Shown here: positions 36,541 to 49,800 of the stretch, piece after piece
Layout: the number at the start of each line of letters is the position of its first letter
Position numbering within the stretch: position 1 is the stretch's first letter
NCBI GenBank assembly: GCA_036897525.1
Contig: JAYMTJ010000004.1
Location: forward strand, 156,076 to 220,075
DNA: 64,000 bases
Direction: 5' to 3'
DNA from: Pelargonium x hortorum
Lineage: Eukaryota > Streptophyta > Magnoliopsida > Geraniales > Geraniaceae
The notes under the pieces: generated by a model
Databases searched by the model: none
What the model was told of the DNA's origin: nothing
The model's input: only the letters and a program-made list of their open reading frames with translations
Program-made: the position numbers and the translations under genes

Positions 36541-39500
36541 GCTTAGATACACGGATTCTAAGAGAGGTCCAAAAGGGTCAAAGTTCTCAGAGGAATATGT
36601 AAAAAAAGTTACAAAGGGTTGACTTCAACTCAACGGAAGTCTGCTATAATTCTTTAATTTATGAAGCTGGAGTTTCTGGTACGCGCGGAGAAACCTTATA
36701 CATAACTTTTGTTTTTTCTAAGGGGAAGTTTCTTAGCTTAGGTAATTTTAAGACTCTTTCTATTCCAGTCCACAGACACCCAGAGGGGTTAATTATAGTG
36801 AAGTCAAAAGGGTCCCGGTCGTTTTTTATATTCTATTTACATAGAGTAGTCAGAATATTTCACGGGACAAACTTTAGAGTCTTTTTTTCGTACAACAAGA
36901 ATCTAAGATAAGCGAAATTGCAGTGACAAGAGTCGGAGTTCTCCTTAATTTCGAATATGGTAGAGCAAAGGATTCCTAATTACACTCAAACTTTTCTAAG
37001 ACTTTTTTTGTGCTTCACAGACTCGGAATAACCTCGTTTGCTTATTTATTTTATAGAAAACTCTTCTACCTAGGGCTAGGGCATTTAGAAAAGCTTTTAT
37101 CGGAAGTGTGCGGCGAGCCGTCTTATTTTATATACATTAAGGAAGGCCCTAGAAAAGAGGAGTTCTAGTAGATATTTACGATTCTTTTTGTTTCAATTAG
37201 AATTAGCAATAGGTTTTAAGATTTTCCTTTAGATTTATTGAGGTAAGTTTACCCCCTTTTTTCTTGATTTTGATATTTTTATTAAGAGAAAAACTTCTGT
37301 ATAAGCCTGACTAAATATTCGAGAGTAAATATTATCTAAGAGAAGAGTTTAGTTTCATTTTAACTCTTTCTTTACTTTTTTGTGGTATTAGGTTCTTACA
37401 AAGTATGGCTTCTCACTCAGGATCTCTATACCGGCAAAGAACAAAGTAAAGGTATTAGTAGTTAGAATGAGAAAATTCCAAAGTTAAAATTACAGTAATT
37501 TGATCCGCTTTTAGAGTAGAGGATTGAGTTGTTAGAAAGCCCGTGCGAGTTGCAAGAGTTCAAAGTACGAGATCCTTATTAACTAGGTTTTGTTTATGGT
37601 ACAGTTTCATCGATCGGGAAAATGACACAGGATAAAATTTCTTATATGAAGGGTAGGTATATAAACACTAAGTAAGAGGGCCCGCTTGTTTCAAATTCTC
37701 GGGCTGGGCGTGTATGATCAAGCAATATAAAGGTTAAGGAAGCTCCGCGTTTTCGTGACTTACCTTTCGATTGAGTCAGAATAAATCACTTATATAGAAG
37801 AGTCCGTTGTTTATTATTTAATTTAAAGGGACCCTCTATAAGATAAGATAAGAGTATAAGGTATAATTCAGTTTCTTTTGTTAAATCAAATAATAACGGA
37901 ATAAGAATTATGGATTCTAATCGTACTCTTACTAGTTACTATAGACTTTACCGGTTCAATCTTACAAGGACAGCTTGCTTACAAGGGAATCTATTTCGAC
38001 TTCATTTTCAGTCCATCAAGAATAGGAGAATCCACTCTCAAGAATACAAAATCCAAGACTCCTTACACCTTAAAACTAGAACATATTTTATTCTTAGAAT
38101 CAATTCCTTTACCGTCGTCTAAACTGATATGATATATCGGAAATCTCCTCATGACAAGATGACAAGAACAAAAGCCAATAAAGATTCTCTTAGTTCAGTT
38201 CCTAGCTTCCAGAGTCCTTCACTTCACCTTTATCTGTACCGGAAATGTTATTAGAGAGCTTTCTCTGACAAGGACAAGTGAATTATAGAGTTCGGTTCAA
38301 ATCAGTTTATGTTATTAGACTCATTTGCCAGCATAGTCAGTTACAGCTTTCAAAGAAGAAGTCTATACTTCAATTGCCTGCTATTCATAGAGCTAGGTCC
38401 CATCAAAGACAAGAATGAATACAATTAGAACAGTTCCCAACCAGGATTCAGTCCTTGGATTACAAAACAATAAATAGCTTCCAAGAGCTATTCCTTACTA
38501 AGACAATTCAGAGAGTGACTTCTTAGAGTAGTTCACCTTCCCTCGCCCAAAAGTCTCCCATTCTCCTATTAGAACTCTGGAACTTCCTGTCAAAGAAAAT
38601 TGTTCTAACCAAGATCTAACTAATTCAATTACTACCTCATTCTATATTCTATACTATTGCCTATATACAGTACAGACAGCTAGGGATTATCTCATACTAT
38701 TGCTACAAATTGAATGCCACCTTATATACTATACATGATTATATTCCTTATGCAAGCTCATTTAGAAATTCTTTGACTATCTTTCTATAATTCAAGGAAT
38801 TCAAATCTTGTAATACTAGGAAAACCTAAACTTGTCAATTTGAACCTATGGTTTGTCATCATTCTATCCGCTGTTTGATCTTTTGAAAATGTCAACTTCT
38901 AAACACTTCCGCTTGCTTCTGATTCCACTGACATTAACATAGCACTTTCTTATTCCATTTTACAGGAATTAAACGGATTACTTTATCTAAATTTTGACTT
39001 TTGTAACTTGCGCACGTACCTACTTTAGAATGATAAGATAAGGATTGCATGTTCTCTATCTCTATACAATAATATACATGAAAAGAAAATAAGGAATACC
39101 GAGTCATAGTCAAGTCAAAACCCCTCAAATCTAATTGCTTGAAAGGGAATTTACTAGAACTAGAGTCAAAGCATCCTAGTTTAGTTCTTTTGAATAGGAA
39201 AAAAGTTTCCAATCTACAGCAAGGAAGTCTCATACATAATAGAAGAGCTTTACTTTCACTTTAGTGGGCTCCTTTATCTCCTATAACTTCTATTTATACT
39301 AAGAATATCTAGAAGATAAGTACTGTGAACGTAAAGCTCATCAGACTCCTATCCTAAACGATAAGCGCCGTAAAACAGGAGTCATTCTCCCTTAAAGTAG
39401 ATTACTATTACATTATCCATAGACAGAAATTAAGATACAAGTCTATTTTATGGAGTTTTTTTGTTCTATTTGTTACTAATTTTAGAGAGAAAGCTCGAGG

Positions 39501-42500
39501 GTATACTCTTCACTTCAAAAAGCATCGGCTTACTTCCAGGGATTTTGCGCCTTCTTAAGATTTCAAATGAGTAGTACTAGTATTGGACAGAGATCATGAC
39601 AGTATTGCTCTTGACTGTGCTTTGTGTTTCCGTTATAGAATAGCAGCAAGGCTAAAAGCTTCCCTACTTTCACAGGATACTACAAGCAGAACATGAGTCA
39701 AACCCCTTATGCATTTCTATTTCTTACCTTTCCTTACCGAAGATAGGACAAGACACCACTCTTTTTTCTCTCTTAAGCAAAAAGGGAAGGAGTTCGTGTT
39801 CAATCTGTTTCATACTTCTTACTCAGAAGCCTAATCTGAAGCCCTTAGTATAGAGTACATGAGAGCCCTTATGCCTATTGCAGCCATATTCTGCCTCTAT
39901 TATAAGTAGAAAACTTGACTATACTGGGTCATTCTTCTTTGACCACCTGCCTAAACTCCAAAACAGCACAGCTTTATGAATGATGAATATTCACTAAAAA
40001 GAAACTAGCTAACTAAAAACGGAGTTTACAATTGATAGGAAAAGAGATAGCCCAAAAGCTCATTGCATTGCCTTTCTATCTACTAAAACTTTGTGAAATA
40101 CAAAACTCAAATTAGGAATTGAGTAACGCTCTGAAACGAACTTCCCTGTTTTAGATGCCCACTACCTATAAGACCCATCAACTGTAATTTAGCAATTACC
40201 TCTTTTCCTTATTATTACTTACCTGTCCTAAATCCTAGAGTACGAAAAAGTCTCCCTTGCCTGTCAAATTCCTAGTGGAAAATCTAGGTTCTCTTTTATT
40301 GTATGGACTTACTTAAACAATTCTTGTCTAGTTAAGCAGCTAACCTCGAAGAAAATACCTAATGAAGAAGAGTAAGTGCTTCCACTTTTTTGGAATTTCT
40401 TCCTGAAGACTTTAGAGCTTGCAACTTACCCAAAAGACTAAGGGAACGTACTCCTTACTCAGTTTCATTCTACACTTTGATTTAGTAAAAACTCAAAATA
40501 CCCAAGATTAGTACTAGACTTTTTATGCTAGAGACATATTCATCACCCTAGTCTAGAGAATTTATCAAGATTACTGCCGCCGACTTCGGCTCTACCTTTG
40601 CATTTATTTGTGCCCTTGCACAAGAGGTTCCAGTAAATTCCCATTAGAATCACTTACTTTTATCGATGAATGAATATTTGACCTAAAAGAAAGAGTAATT
40701 CCTAAGCAAAAGTATAGGGATCCCCTTACTCAGAGTCAAGTTATGGAAGTACTCGAAATAACTAATTTGTTAGTCAAGAGTATGGTTTTATAAGCAGTCT
40801 AACACGTAAGAAAAAAAGAACTTCCAGATAAGTCTAATTCAACCTTGAAAATTCTCTGAAAGCTAATGCGAGAGTACTTAGAAATTGTGGGCGGAATCGC
40901 ACATAGTGATAATTTTCATTCTATTCTTTGATGTGCAATTAATATCTGGATCCACTCCATAAAAGTCTTGATAAAAAAAAGTAGTTATTTTCCTTTTAGC
41001 GGTGGAGGAAGGCTTGATTCTGGCTATTTTCTTATGCTCCCTCACATATTACTTATACTAGATAACAGACCAATAAGAAATCAATAGCTGACGCTTGATA
41101 ACAAAACCAAAAAGAATAGAATGAAAGTTCGTGCTACTTCCCCAAGTGATACGCAAAATTCCTTTTAAAAAGAATATAGAAGTCTCTCTTCCCTTACGCT
41201 ACAAAAAGACTAAAAAGGCGGGTAATTCCATACTAATACGGATCCCCATAAAGCATATTGTGGTTAAGAAGTTTCTTAAATACGTCGGTGTATGAATCCT
41301 ATTTACATACATAAAAAAGGAGTGAAGAGATTCCGGTATACTACTCAGACAAAGTAAGGTGCGCTATCTATTTCACTTTTTATTGTAGTAAGTTACTCTA
41401 TTATAACTGAATTTTTTAATAAAATTAAGCAGATGTTTCTTCACAATAAGGCAAATTCTGATGATAATTATTAGAAAATACCAATTCAATTTGAATGGAT
41501 TCAAAAAAAGATGTTATTCTATATGGATCGGACTTCTAGATTCTCCCCGTTTTCATTTATTAAAAAAATAATGAATTACTTGAAAGGTCTATTTGACTTT
41601 GTTACGTTGCAAATACTTTTTTACCAAAATCCGATTCTTTGTGATTAAATGGTAACATAACATCAAAAATTTGCAGAGGGACTGTTCCTAAAGGGCCTGA
41701 CAAATTACTAATTGGAATGAGATGGTCTGTATCTCTTTTAATGGATTCCTTTTTAGATTTTTGAATCTAATTAGCCTTTAACTCTTCCTCTTATTTCTCG
41801 GAAAACTTTTAACTCCATGAACTTACAAGCTTAGCCCTGCTTTTAGGCACAACTTTTCTCTCTAACTTAACTTAACTGCGACTACAACTAGGGAGAGCTA
41901 GAATGGCAATCAATATGGATGTATTTGTAGGGTTTGAACTCTTGCACGATGCCTCTAATAAGCGGCGATTTCATTTATTTACATTGTCTAGTAGACCCCG
42001 CGTGATAAATAAATGTATAAAAGAAAGAAATTAGAGTATTAAGTATTACTTTAGCAAAATCAGTTACTCTTTTTTCGTGACAGTGTGAGAGTGCATTTGT
42101 CAAGTGTCTTTTTCTTAGTGCCTTTCCAAGTTATTCTATAGCCAAGAGATATATCAAAAATATATACCTTATACTTATTGTTACAGTTTTTTAGTATTAT
42201 AAGATTGGCTTTTGCTTGCCAATTCTACTTAGATTTTAAAAGATTAGGGAAAGCCATTGATAATACGCTCTTCGAGATCCATTTTCCAGCCGGGAAGGAG
42301 GTACTTATAAGCACTTTTCCTCCTAGGGTTCCTTATCTAAATTAAGTGAAGAGCGGTACATATATCTTTAAGTCTCTATGAGTATTCTATATTTCAAGGT
42401 ATGGCCTTGTGTCAGATCAAATATGGATCTCCTACTATGAAAGTTTCTCAAAAAGGTAAGCTGAGCTTTATTAAGAAACTTTAGATTCTTGGAGAAGGTA

Positions 42501-42737
42501 CTACGAGGCCCTTACTCTCTTTCCTTATAACAAGGAATACCGCCTTACATATACGATCCTCTAATATATTAGAATGTCCTTTGCTTTCAGCGCTGCTGCG
42601 TTCCTAGGATAGGTATAGGATTTCCTGGCATTACACATTTCTTATCTAAAGGAGGCGTGTAACAATTATGGTATACAAACTAGTTTTTCAGTCTCGGGAA
42701 AGGCCATAGAATTGAATTTATATCTTTCTTGTCTTGT
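36541..42737. other. Non-coding tract; C-rich plus strand at about 38.1-40.6 kb
   Basis: No gene is recognisable. The part from about 38120 to 40600 tends to C over G on the plus strand (14 to 4 in 38581-38640), resembling 25.0-26.9 kb in composition and word style. A minus-strand ATG frame of 99 codons (38934-39233) lies in it; the translation has no recognisable domain and its length is within chance. At 41931-41948 the minus strand carries a T-loop-like word shared with 35788-35805 (16 of 18 bases). Confidence 0.6.
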
Positions 42738-42797
42738 TTGAGTGGTTAAAGCAGTCGCTTTAGTTATAACGGGTGTTGGTTCAAGTCCATTTATCTA
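42738..42797 (+). tRNA. tRNA-like element, degenerate
   Basis: A D-arm-like string (TTTGAGTGGTTAAAGCA, 42738-42754) resembles the D arm of organellar class-II and trnI-CAU-type tRNAs. It is followed by AGTCGCTTT (42753-42761) and a T-loop region GTTGGTTCAAGTCCA (42776-42790) in which only part of the stem pairs. No acceptor stem can be formed with the flanks and no anticodon stem closes, so it is probably a tRNA pseudogene or fragment; the amino-acid identity cannot be given. AGTCGCTTT and GGTTCAA lie 25 nt apart, exactly as in the element at 22703-22784. The long repeat copy B begins about 25 nt downstream. Confidence 0.25.
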
Positions 42798-42819
42798 CAA
42801 TATTGAAGATTGACGTAAG

Positions 42820-42935
42820 GCACAAAGACTAAGAAAGCTCTCAGGATACAGAGTGAGATAGAGGGTATAAGTCTTGAGAGGAGTATAGCCGATAAGGTAG
42901 AGATTTTGAACATGAAAACTATAGGTATCAAGAAG
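42820..42935 (+). repeat. Dispersed repeat, copy B
   Basis: Positions 42851-42905 are identical over 55 nt to 13278-13332, in direct orientation, with diverged similarity to either side (upstream CACAAAGACTAAGAA, downstream GGTATCAAGAAG). It lies just downstream of the tRNA-like element at 42738-42797; copy A has no tRNA-like neighbour. Direct repeats 29.6 kb apart could recombine to give a subgenomic circle if this molecule is mitochondrial; this is inference. Confidence 0.9.
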
Positions 42936-45900
42936 AGTCTCAGTATAGCAACTAAGAAAGCAGGTTTAGCTCATAAGAAGAACTCACCCGAAGTCCACTA
43001 TGCAAGGAATTAGCCGATCTTTGTTCAGTGCTTCCTTTCCTCTTTCTTACCGAGTTGAGACACTCCGTTTACTGTTTTTCTTCCTGATCTAGTCGGGGTA
43101 GAGTTTTTCGTTTAAGTTAAGGGAGTAGTGTAATGCCATTACCAATTTGTACAAGGTTTTGTTGGTAAGAGAGTATCCCTATATTTATTTGGTCGAGAAT
43201 GGTTGCTCTAGAGTTTTCACGGATTAGGTGAGCTTTAGCTTCAAGTTGTATAAAAGGGGTTTCCTTTGGATTATCTTACTAGGACTGATTTGCCCGGTAG
43301 TATTGAAATGGAGTCACTCTAGTAACTAGTCAACTAATTAGCGATAATCAGTATCGGAAATTCTGCGCACTCTTATATAATGGAGTGAAATATACTATAG
43401 GACTAGTTTTTAAGTGCAGTTAAAGGGCTTATAACGAAGTAAATGACAAGGTTAACTCTAAGAATTGTTGACGATTTCCTTCACTTTTCCTATAATATTA
43501 CAGTTAAATACACTATAAATTTACTGATAGATTTGTGGTCCTAGCGCGTATAAATTTATATAATTTTTTTAACTTCTCTTTCATTTTGAAAGCTTTAGGT
43601 TTTGAAAAAAGGCCTAGTCCTAGCTATACTTATTTTATATAGAAGTAAAGCGGTGGGAATGAGACAACAGGGGCGAATCGAATATAGAATTCTTTTTTAA
43701 ACGAAATTACACTATAAGTAAGTAATCCAGTAAGTAAATCTGTAGAGTTACCCTCATTTAGTTGTATTCCGGGGTTGTTCTAATTTTCTGAGATATCACA
43801 TTAAATAACCACCTAAACAGGTTGTGGGTCTTTTTTAGTTAATGGATAGCTTATATAAATGTCTTTTAACTAGTTTCTAAGGTATGAAGCTACTAAAAGG
43901 ATTCTTTGCCAATAAAATGAAGAAATGCATATAAAGTTTTCATGAGAGTTCCTCTTTGTCTATTTTGAAGGAATTTCCGTACGTAGTTAAAGTGTCTTTT
44001 TCCTTACTTGGATATTTATCCCTAGTGTTTTCCTATTTAGGAGCGCTTGTCCAACTAACGGAAGGGTAAAAAGGATTCTAATATTACATATTACCTTAAA
44101 TGAGGCCCTAATAATTCAACCCGCTAAGAATATTTAGAACCACAAAAATATGAGATAAAAAAAATCCCTTGACTTTTTCCCCAATTAAGCCCTAGCTTTA
44201 TCTTAAGAGCAGCCCCTAAGTATGAAATCTTATATCACTAAAAAAGAGAACCTTTCAGTAGAGTACCGGAAAATAGCAGCTCTTTATTAACAAGATACAT
44301 AACTTTTTGGAACATTATAGGGACAAGAGCCAACAAATGAAAATCTTAGAGCTCCCGGTTTTTATCTCATGCTCCAATTTGTGTAACCCGGTAACACGGT
44401 GGGTTAATGTTATACAGTAACTGGTATAAGTGACTCTTCGAAGCGCTGTCAAAGGGAGAGCCCAACACATTAAACCGACTCCGCTGATATACAAGTTTAT
44501 CCCCCTTTTAGTTAATTAACTACTATTTAGGTTATAACTTGAATCATTTAATTTACAAGCTCTTTAGGATGTTACAAGTTTACGTAACAATCCCAAACAA
44601 AACCTTATTCTATTTAGATATACATGTGTAGTGGCATGAGTCCAAAAAAACTTATATCTGTATTTTTGACTCCAGTTAGCCCAATCTCTCGAGTTTCAGT
44701 AACAAAAAGCAAGTCAGCTGCTAAATTATTCCGCGAGTTTAAAGTAAAGGAAGATTTCTTATTATAGAAGGGGTTATAACCCCAATGCCCTTAATCTTCC
44801 AACAAAAAGGGTATATATGGTAGAGTCTCTGAATTTATATAAATAGGAATAGGAGTTTCCTTTTACTCGTATAGCCTTAAATTTAGAGTTGTTAAACATC
44901 ACTTTCAAATAGGCAATTCGGATACTTTAATGTAAATCAAGGAGAAATCTCGAGCAGAATCTATTCTATATTTAAATATCATATTCTAATGTTACTTACT
45001 ATTTGCTAACTGCAGTGTACTTCCATTGCTTTCTCATAATATCCTACCTTGTACTTATTAATTCCTTAGCTTTTAATATTTTTGGTAGATAAAAAAACAT
45101 AAGGTCTTATTACTTATTAACCTTGAGGAACGGAATTAGAAACTCTCTCAAAAGTTAAGGAATCAAAGGACCCAAGTCTAGAATCTCAGAGGACTTTGAT
45201 TTTATACATATCAAAGGATTCTAAATAGTAAGTCTTAGAATAATCCTAGTCGGGCTAGCTGGTAACTCTCTAACTAAAAGGAGTTTCGTCCTCTTCACGT
45301 AAATTTAGGGTCTCTGTCTTCCTTAGCTAACAAGTTCAATTATATAGTAACTCTGCTCGCACCACGTAATGGTAATTAGACTATCCTTAAGCCTTTATAC
45401 AAGATAAGAGGAAATTAGCCTAAGTAATCAACAAAAGTAACTCTTAATAGGAACACCCTTTAGGAAATATTTAACATTTGGCAATTTCTAGCTAACTAGG
45501 AGTAATTCAAAAAAGACATCATAATCTTAGCTATGGTTTTATCTAGGTTTTTCTTAAGACAAGTCAAACCTAGACTTTAGCTTTTTTTGCTAGTAATTTA
45601 AAGAAACCATTTTTCATAAAGGGTTGACTCTAGAAAGGCGCACACCCTACTTTCGTAGAAGTAGTTTTTTCATAAATACCTAGCTGGGTATTATTAGAAT
45701 TAGTCTTAAGTATTAGTTTCTTGGTTTATATGATTATTTGTTTCCTTGGTAGTCTTGTTTATAAGCTCGGGGATTTTTTCCCTAATAAACCTTTTTTCTA
45801 TTTAACGAATTACTCCTTTTACCGATTAGATTAGTCAATATCTACTATAGAGTTAGGGATTTAGCTTACTCCATACATGTTACTTAATTCCAAAGGAAAA

Positions 45901-46825
45901 AAGCTAAGCTATACAATACTCCTTGTTCATTAAGTTACTTACTTTATTTTAGACTAATTAAAGGAAAACTTTTTGAAAGAACTCTACTATTATAAGTACA
46001 ACAGGTAGGTAAAGATAAACTAATAAGTACAGTTTAACCGCGCTACTCCTATATAGGAACTTAAATGAACTCTTTTCAAGATCGATACATACCCGGTTTT
46101 TGCTGAATTGCTAAAATATAGATATAGAATTAGATTTAATATGTGCTATATTGAGTCCTAAAAAGCTCAGAAATGCCCAATTAAAGCTTGAGATTAGGAT
46201 CCGTAAATATGTTTTGTACCTTTCGTGCATTGTCTATACAACTATGAGAGTATACTCCTAGATTCTTTAATCAGGGTTCCGGGATTAAGATAAGTCGCTT
46301 AAATTGGGTCTATAGAGGATTTTAGGTTTATACGGGGTTCATTATTTACTTACAGAAAAATTTTTGATACCAAGTGGAAAACCCAGGGTATTTAAGTTTT
46401 CAGTACTTTTTCTAACTTGTCTAACTAATGAATATGCCCTTTTTATAGGTGTCTATAATAGAGTTTTAAAGGCTTTCCTTATAGCTAGTTGTTGGGGAAA
46501 AAGAAAGAATACTAGAATCACTCTTAATCAAGTATGTAAAAAATGCTATATAGTACTCATAAACTTCAATACGATTCCCCCTTTTAGGGAGAAAGCTCAT
46601 GAGAATCCCTGCTAATTAGAATCAATATCTTAAATTAGCAAATAATAGAATTGTGGCGGGCCTTACTTTTAGCTGAGTAGAAGGTAAATAGGCTCAATTT
46701 CAGTCAAAATATATTGAGTATAACTCTATAATTAGAAAGCAACTAGTTTTTCCTTGTTTTATTTTAAAGGATAATCCACTCAGAAAAAGAGAGAGTCAAT
46801 CGAGGATATAAAGTTTTGAATAGCT
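42936..46825. other. Non-coding tract, no gene recognised
   Basis: No gene is recognisable. To about 43330 the DNA keeps the G-rich character of the repeat block, then returns to balanced AT-rich sequence with many short A and T runs. An 83-codon plus-strand frame at 46364-46615 has no recognisable product. Confidence 0.6.
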
Positions 46826-46895
46826 TGGATTACCAAAAGGATTCGAACCCTTTCGCCTTATTCGGATTTGTGCTCTACATTTATTGGCTCTAGGT
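46826..46895 (-). tRNA. tRNA-like element with intact T arm, degenerate elsewhere
   Basis: Read on the minus strand, AAGGG-TTCGAAT-CCTTT forms a complete five-pair T arm (one G-U) with a canonical T-loop. Upstream on the same strand is a D-arm-like string ending GTAGAGCA. Between them there are only 19 nt before the T stem instead of the usual 22-23, the expected anticodon stem does not pair, and no acceptor helix closes. This looks like a tRNA pseudogene or fragment; the amino-acid identity is not assignable. Confidence 0.25.
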
Positions 46896-49800
46896 CTATA
46901 GATTTGACTATGGAGTTGCCAGTCGTTGAATCTTTTTCTGTATAAGACTGTTATGCTATGATTGGTAAACTGTCCCTGTCAGATTGTGGGAGCTTTAGGA
47001 ATTTCGGTGTTATAGTCACTTCTTTTAGATTTTGAACAGGCGAACCTCGCGGAATACCTACAACAAAAGATACCCCAACATTTTAGAATTTGTTTTTACT
47101 AATATTTAGTCACCTATTTGAATAAATGCCTAAGAGTAAGAAAGGGTCTAGTATACCCCTGGGTTTTAGGTCGAGGTTATGAGAGAAGTATTCTTACTAA
47201 TGGAATTATCTGTATCTGGTGCAGTAAAGTTCCGGTTCATTGGATATAGAGTCAGTGAAATCTTTTCTTGTTAGAATCGTAGCTATAGCTGAAGCTTTAA
47301 ATTGTTGTAAAACAATGATATTCTCTAAAATCTCTCAAATTCTTAGGAATCCTACCTCCTGCCACCTTGGACGGTATATAACTAAAACAGGGGTCAATCA
47401 ACTTTAGAGCCTAAGATCCTATTTACTTTTATACCAACTCTATGATATCAAGAATTTATGGAAAACAGACCTTCATACTAAGGGTGTATCCAGAGAGCTC
47501 GTAAAGTATTTGCTATCTTGGGTTAAAGAAAGTATACTCTAGTCAATTCAGTATTCTTTTTGTTTTTTGAGTTTAGTATAATATGATTTCATTGAGTCTA
47601 TAATAGAGAATTCTCTGGACCGAGGTATTCCATAAGAGGGGTCCTCTCTCAAGAATCTGTATTATTTCTAATATTTCTCTTAGTAATAATCCATTTTATA
47701 GGTAGAAGTTATACGACTCTACCAAGGAAAGTCTAAACTTTATATAAATATCATTTAACTTATCAGAAAAAGCTATTTGTATAAAAAGAAAAGAACTTTT
47801 GATAGAAAAAGAAATTAGATTTTCGTTTTTAGTACAATTTTCTGGTGAGTCTGTCCTATATAATTGCCGGTTTCAGGCGAGACAGGAAAATAAAAGGTGT
47901 CAAATTCTTCGGGATGCTGTACACACAAAAACGTTTAATTAAAGAGTAATACAGTAAACTGAAGGGGTGCTTTGTTTATTATAGAATATAGAAACCATAA
48001 GCAAAAAGCGGCTAGGCTTTCTTAAAAGGATACCAAACGGGGCCGCAAAAAAGCGCATTTCCTAGCAGGAACTTAGCCCCCTTTTTATCTTGCAAAACCC
48101 CAAAAAGATTGTGCTTATCCTACTGCCGACTTCTAATTGAAAATTCCCGGTGAACTGGGTTCCCGACTTTAGTTAATACCTCCTACAAAAGAGAAGGATT
48201 CCTAATCAACATTTTTAGCTTTTAGACTTTACTCAACTGCTTTTCTTCTTTTTTCTTCATATTAGCAGCTTTTTTGTTATACTCTTCTTATGCTTCTTAA
48301 TATTGGGATCGCCGTAGTTGTCTTTGTATTATAATGTCTTCTTTAGTTTAATGGGAAGGAGTAAATACACCTAAAAGATATAGTCAAAGAGTTCTTATTA
48401 AAGCAGCTCTGGTTCTTTTTAGGGAATCCCTAGTATAGATAGGGCTTTCTTATTCCCCAAATCAAGTTAAGTGTCTAAATTGAAAGGGTAAGGATTGCTT
48501 TTCTCACGCTGGGTTTCAACTCCCTTGACAAAGTCAAGTTTATATAACAGCAGAATAGAAGGTTCATTTTATTTTAACGAGCAAGCACTTCTTCGGCTTA
48601 GTTATAGTTATTCTATTTTTCAAAGTAAGGTTTTAGGGCGAAACCCCAACTAGGTTTAGGAAATCCATGTCTCTTCACTTTTCTTCCTAGAAGCTTCCAT
48701 CCATAGGTTATATAGAATTCCCATTTTGTACTAAGGGCGAAATCTAATAAATAGAAAAATATAGACTCTAAAGGAATTAGAAAGTTCTCCACTTAGAGAA
48801 AGAAATTCACTTAAGGGAATCTCCTCTGCCTATATAATTGAATTCCTGTGCAACCCCCTTCAACTTCTTGTAAAAAAACCTATTTCTATTTATCTAAGAA
48901 ACTACGGGCTCGTAATTAACTAGACTTTTCCTACCTTATTTATTTTATATAATAATACCGGGTTTACCTAATTTCATAAAAAGAATTCCCTTAGATAGAT
49001 GCACGAGAAAACTTTCAAAATCCAACCAAGACTGGTTACTAAACTCTTCACCTTATTCTATTCTGCAAAATACCTTTTTCTTACTCTTAAACTTCCAAAC
49101 CCAACTGGAGGAACATATAAACTTTAAAGTCTGAGGACCCTGGATAAGGGAACCCCTCGTCAAAAAGACTTACTGCCGAAATGACTTTTAGCATATATAA
49201 AGACTCAAAGGACTTGCTTAAAAATTTGACTAGCCAAGGTTTTTTATTCTGATTGCAGGACTTCTCTCTTAATTAAACGGAATTCTAATTTAAATAGACG
49301 CGTATAAATGAAATTATAAAAAACTTTCAAAACTGACTACTATAGGGAGGACAGGGAGCCCCTATAGAATAAAAGAGAAAGAAAAGCTAAGGGGGCCTGC
49401 CTTACATTTATCGTAACATACACTCTTGCCTGGCGCTAAAGACGCTAACTGCTTGGCAGCAGACTTTATAATGTAAAAAAAGAACCCGACTCAGAAAGTG
49501 CCAAAAGATACTCCTGAAAAGCACTTATCATTGCATTGAACCCAATCAAGAGTATTCCCACTCTTTTAGGATTTTCCAAAATAGGAGATAATAGCGCAAA
49601 TAGTCAATTTTGTTTAAAACTGACGCAGTCCCCTCCCTAAAAAGTAAGGCTTCCCGCAAACAAAAATCTTACCAATTTTACAACATTATGAATTCCAACA
49701 GGAGAAACTGAGTGCAAGGACTCCCAATCACCGAAAGGAACCCCCGCTTTTAGGGGGATCCCAGGGATTCTTAATGACACCAATTGTATAGCTATACCAG

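Noticed and set aside
38934-39233. Minus-strand 99-codon ATG frame
   Set aside because: No recognisable domain; it lies in a C-rich plus-strand block that reduces stops on one strand.
40108-40135. Weak resemblance of AAACTCAAATTAGGAATTGA to the conserved small-subunit rRNA AAACTCAAAGGAATTGACGG region
   Set aside because: An indel and mismatches are present and no other rRNA landmark is nearby.
40579-40590. GCCG-ACTT-CGGC mini-hairpin
   Set aside because: A four-pair stem is too short to mean anything.
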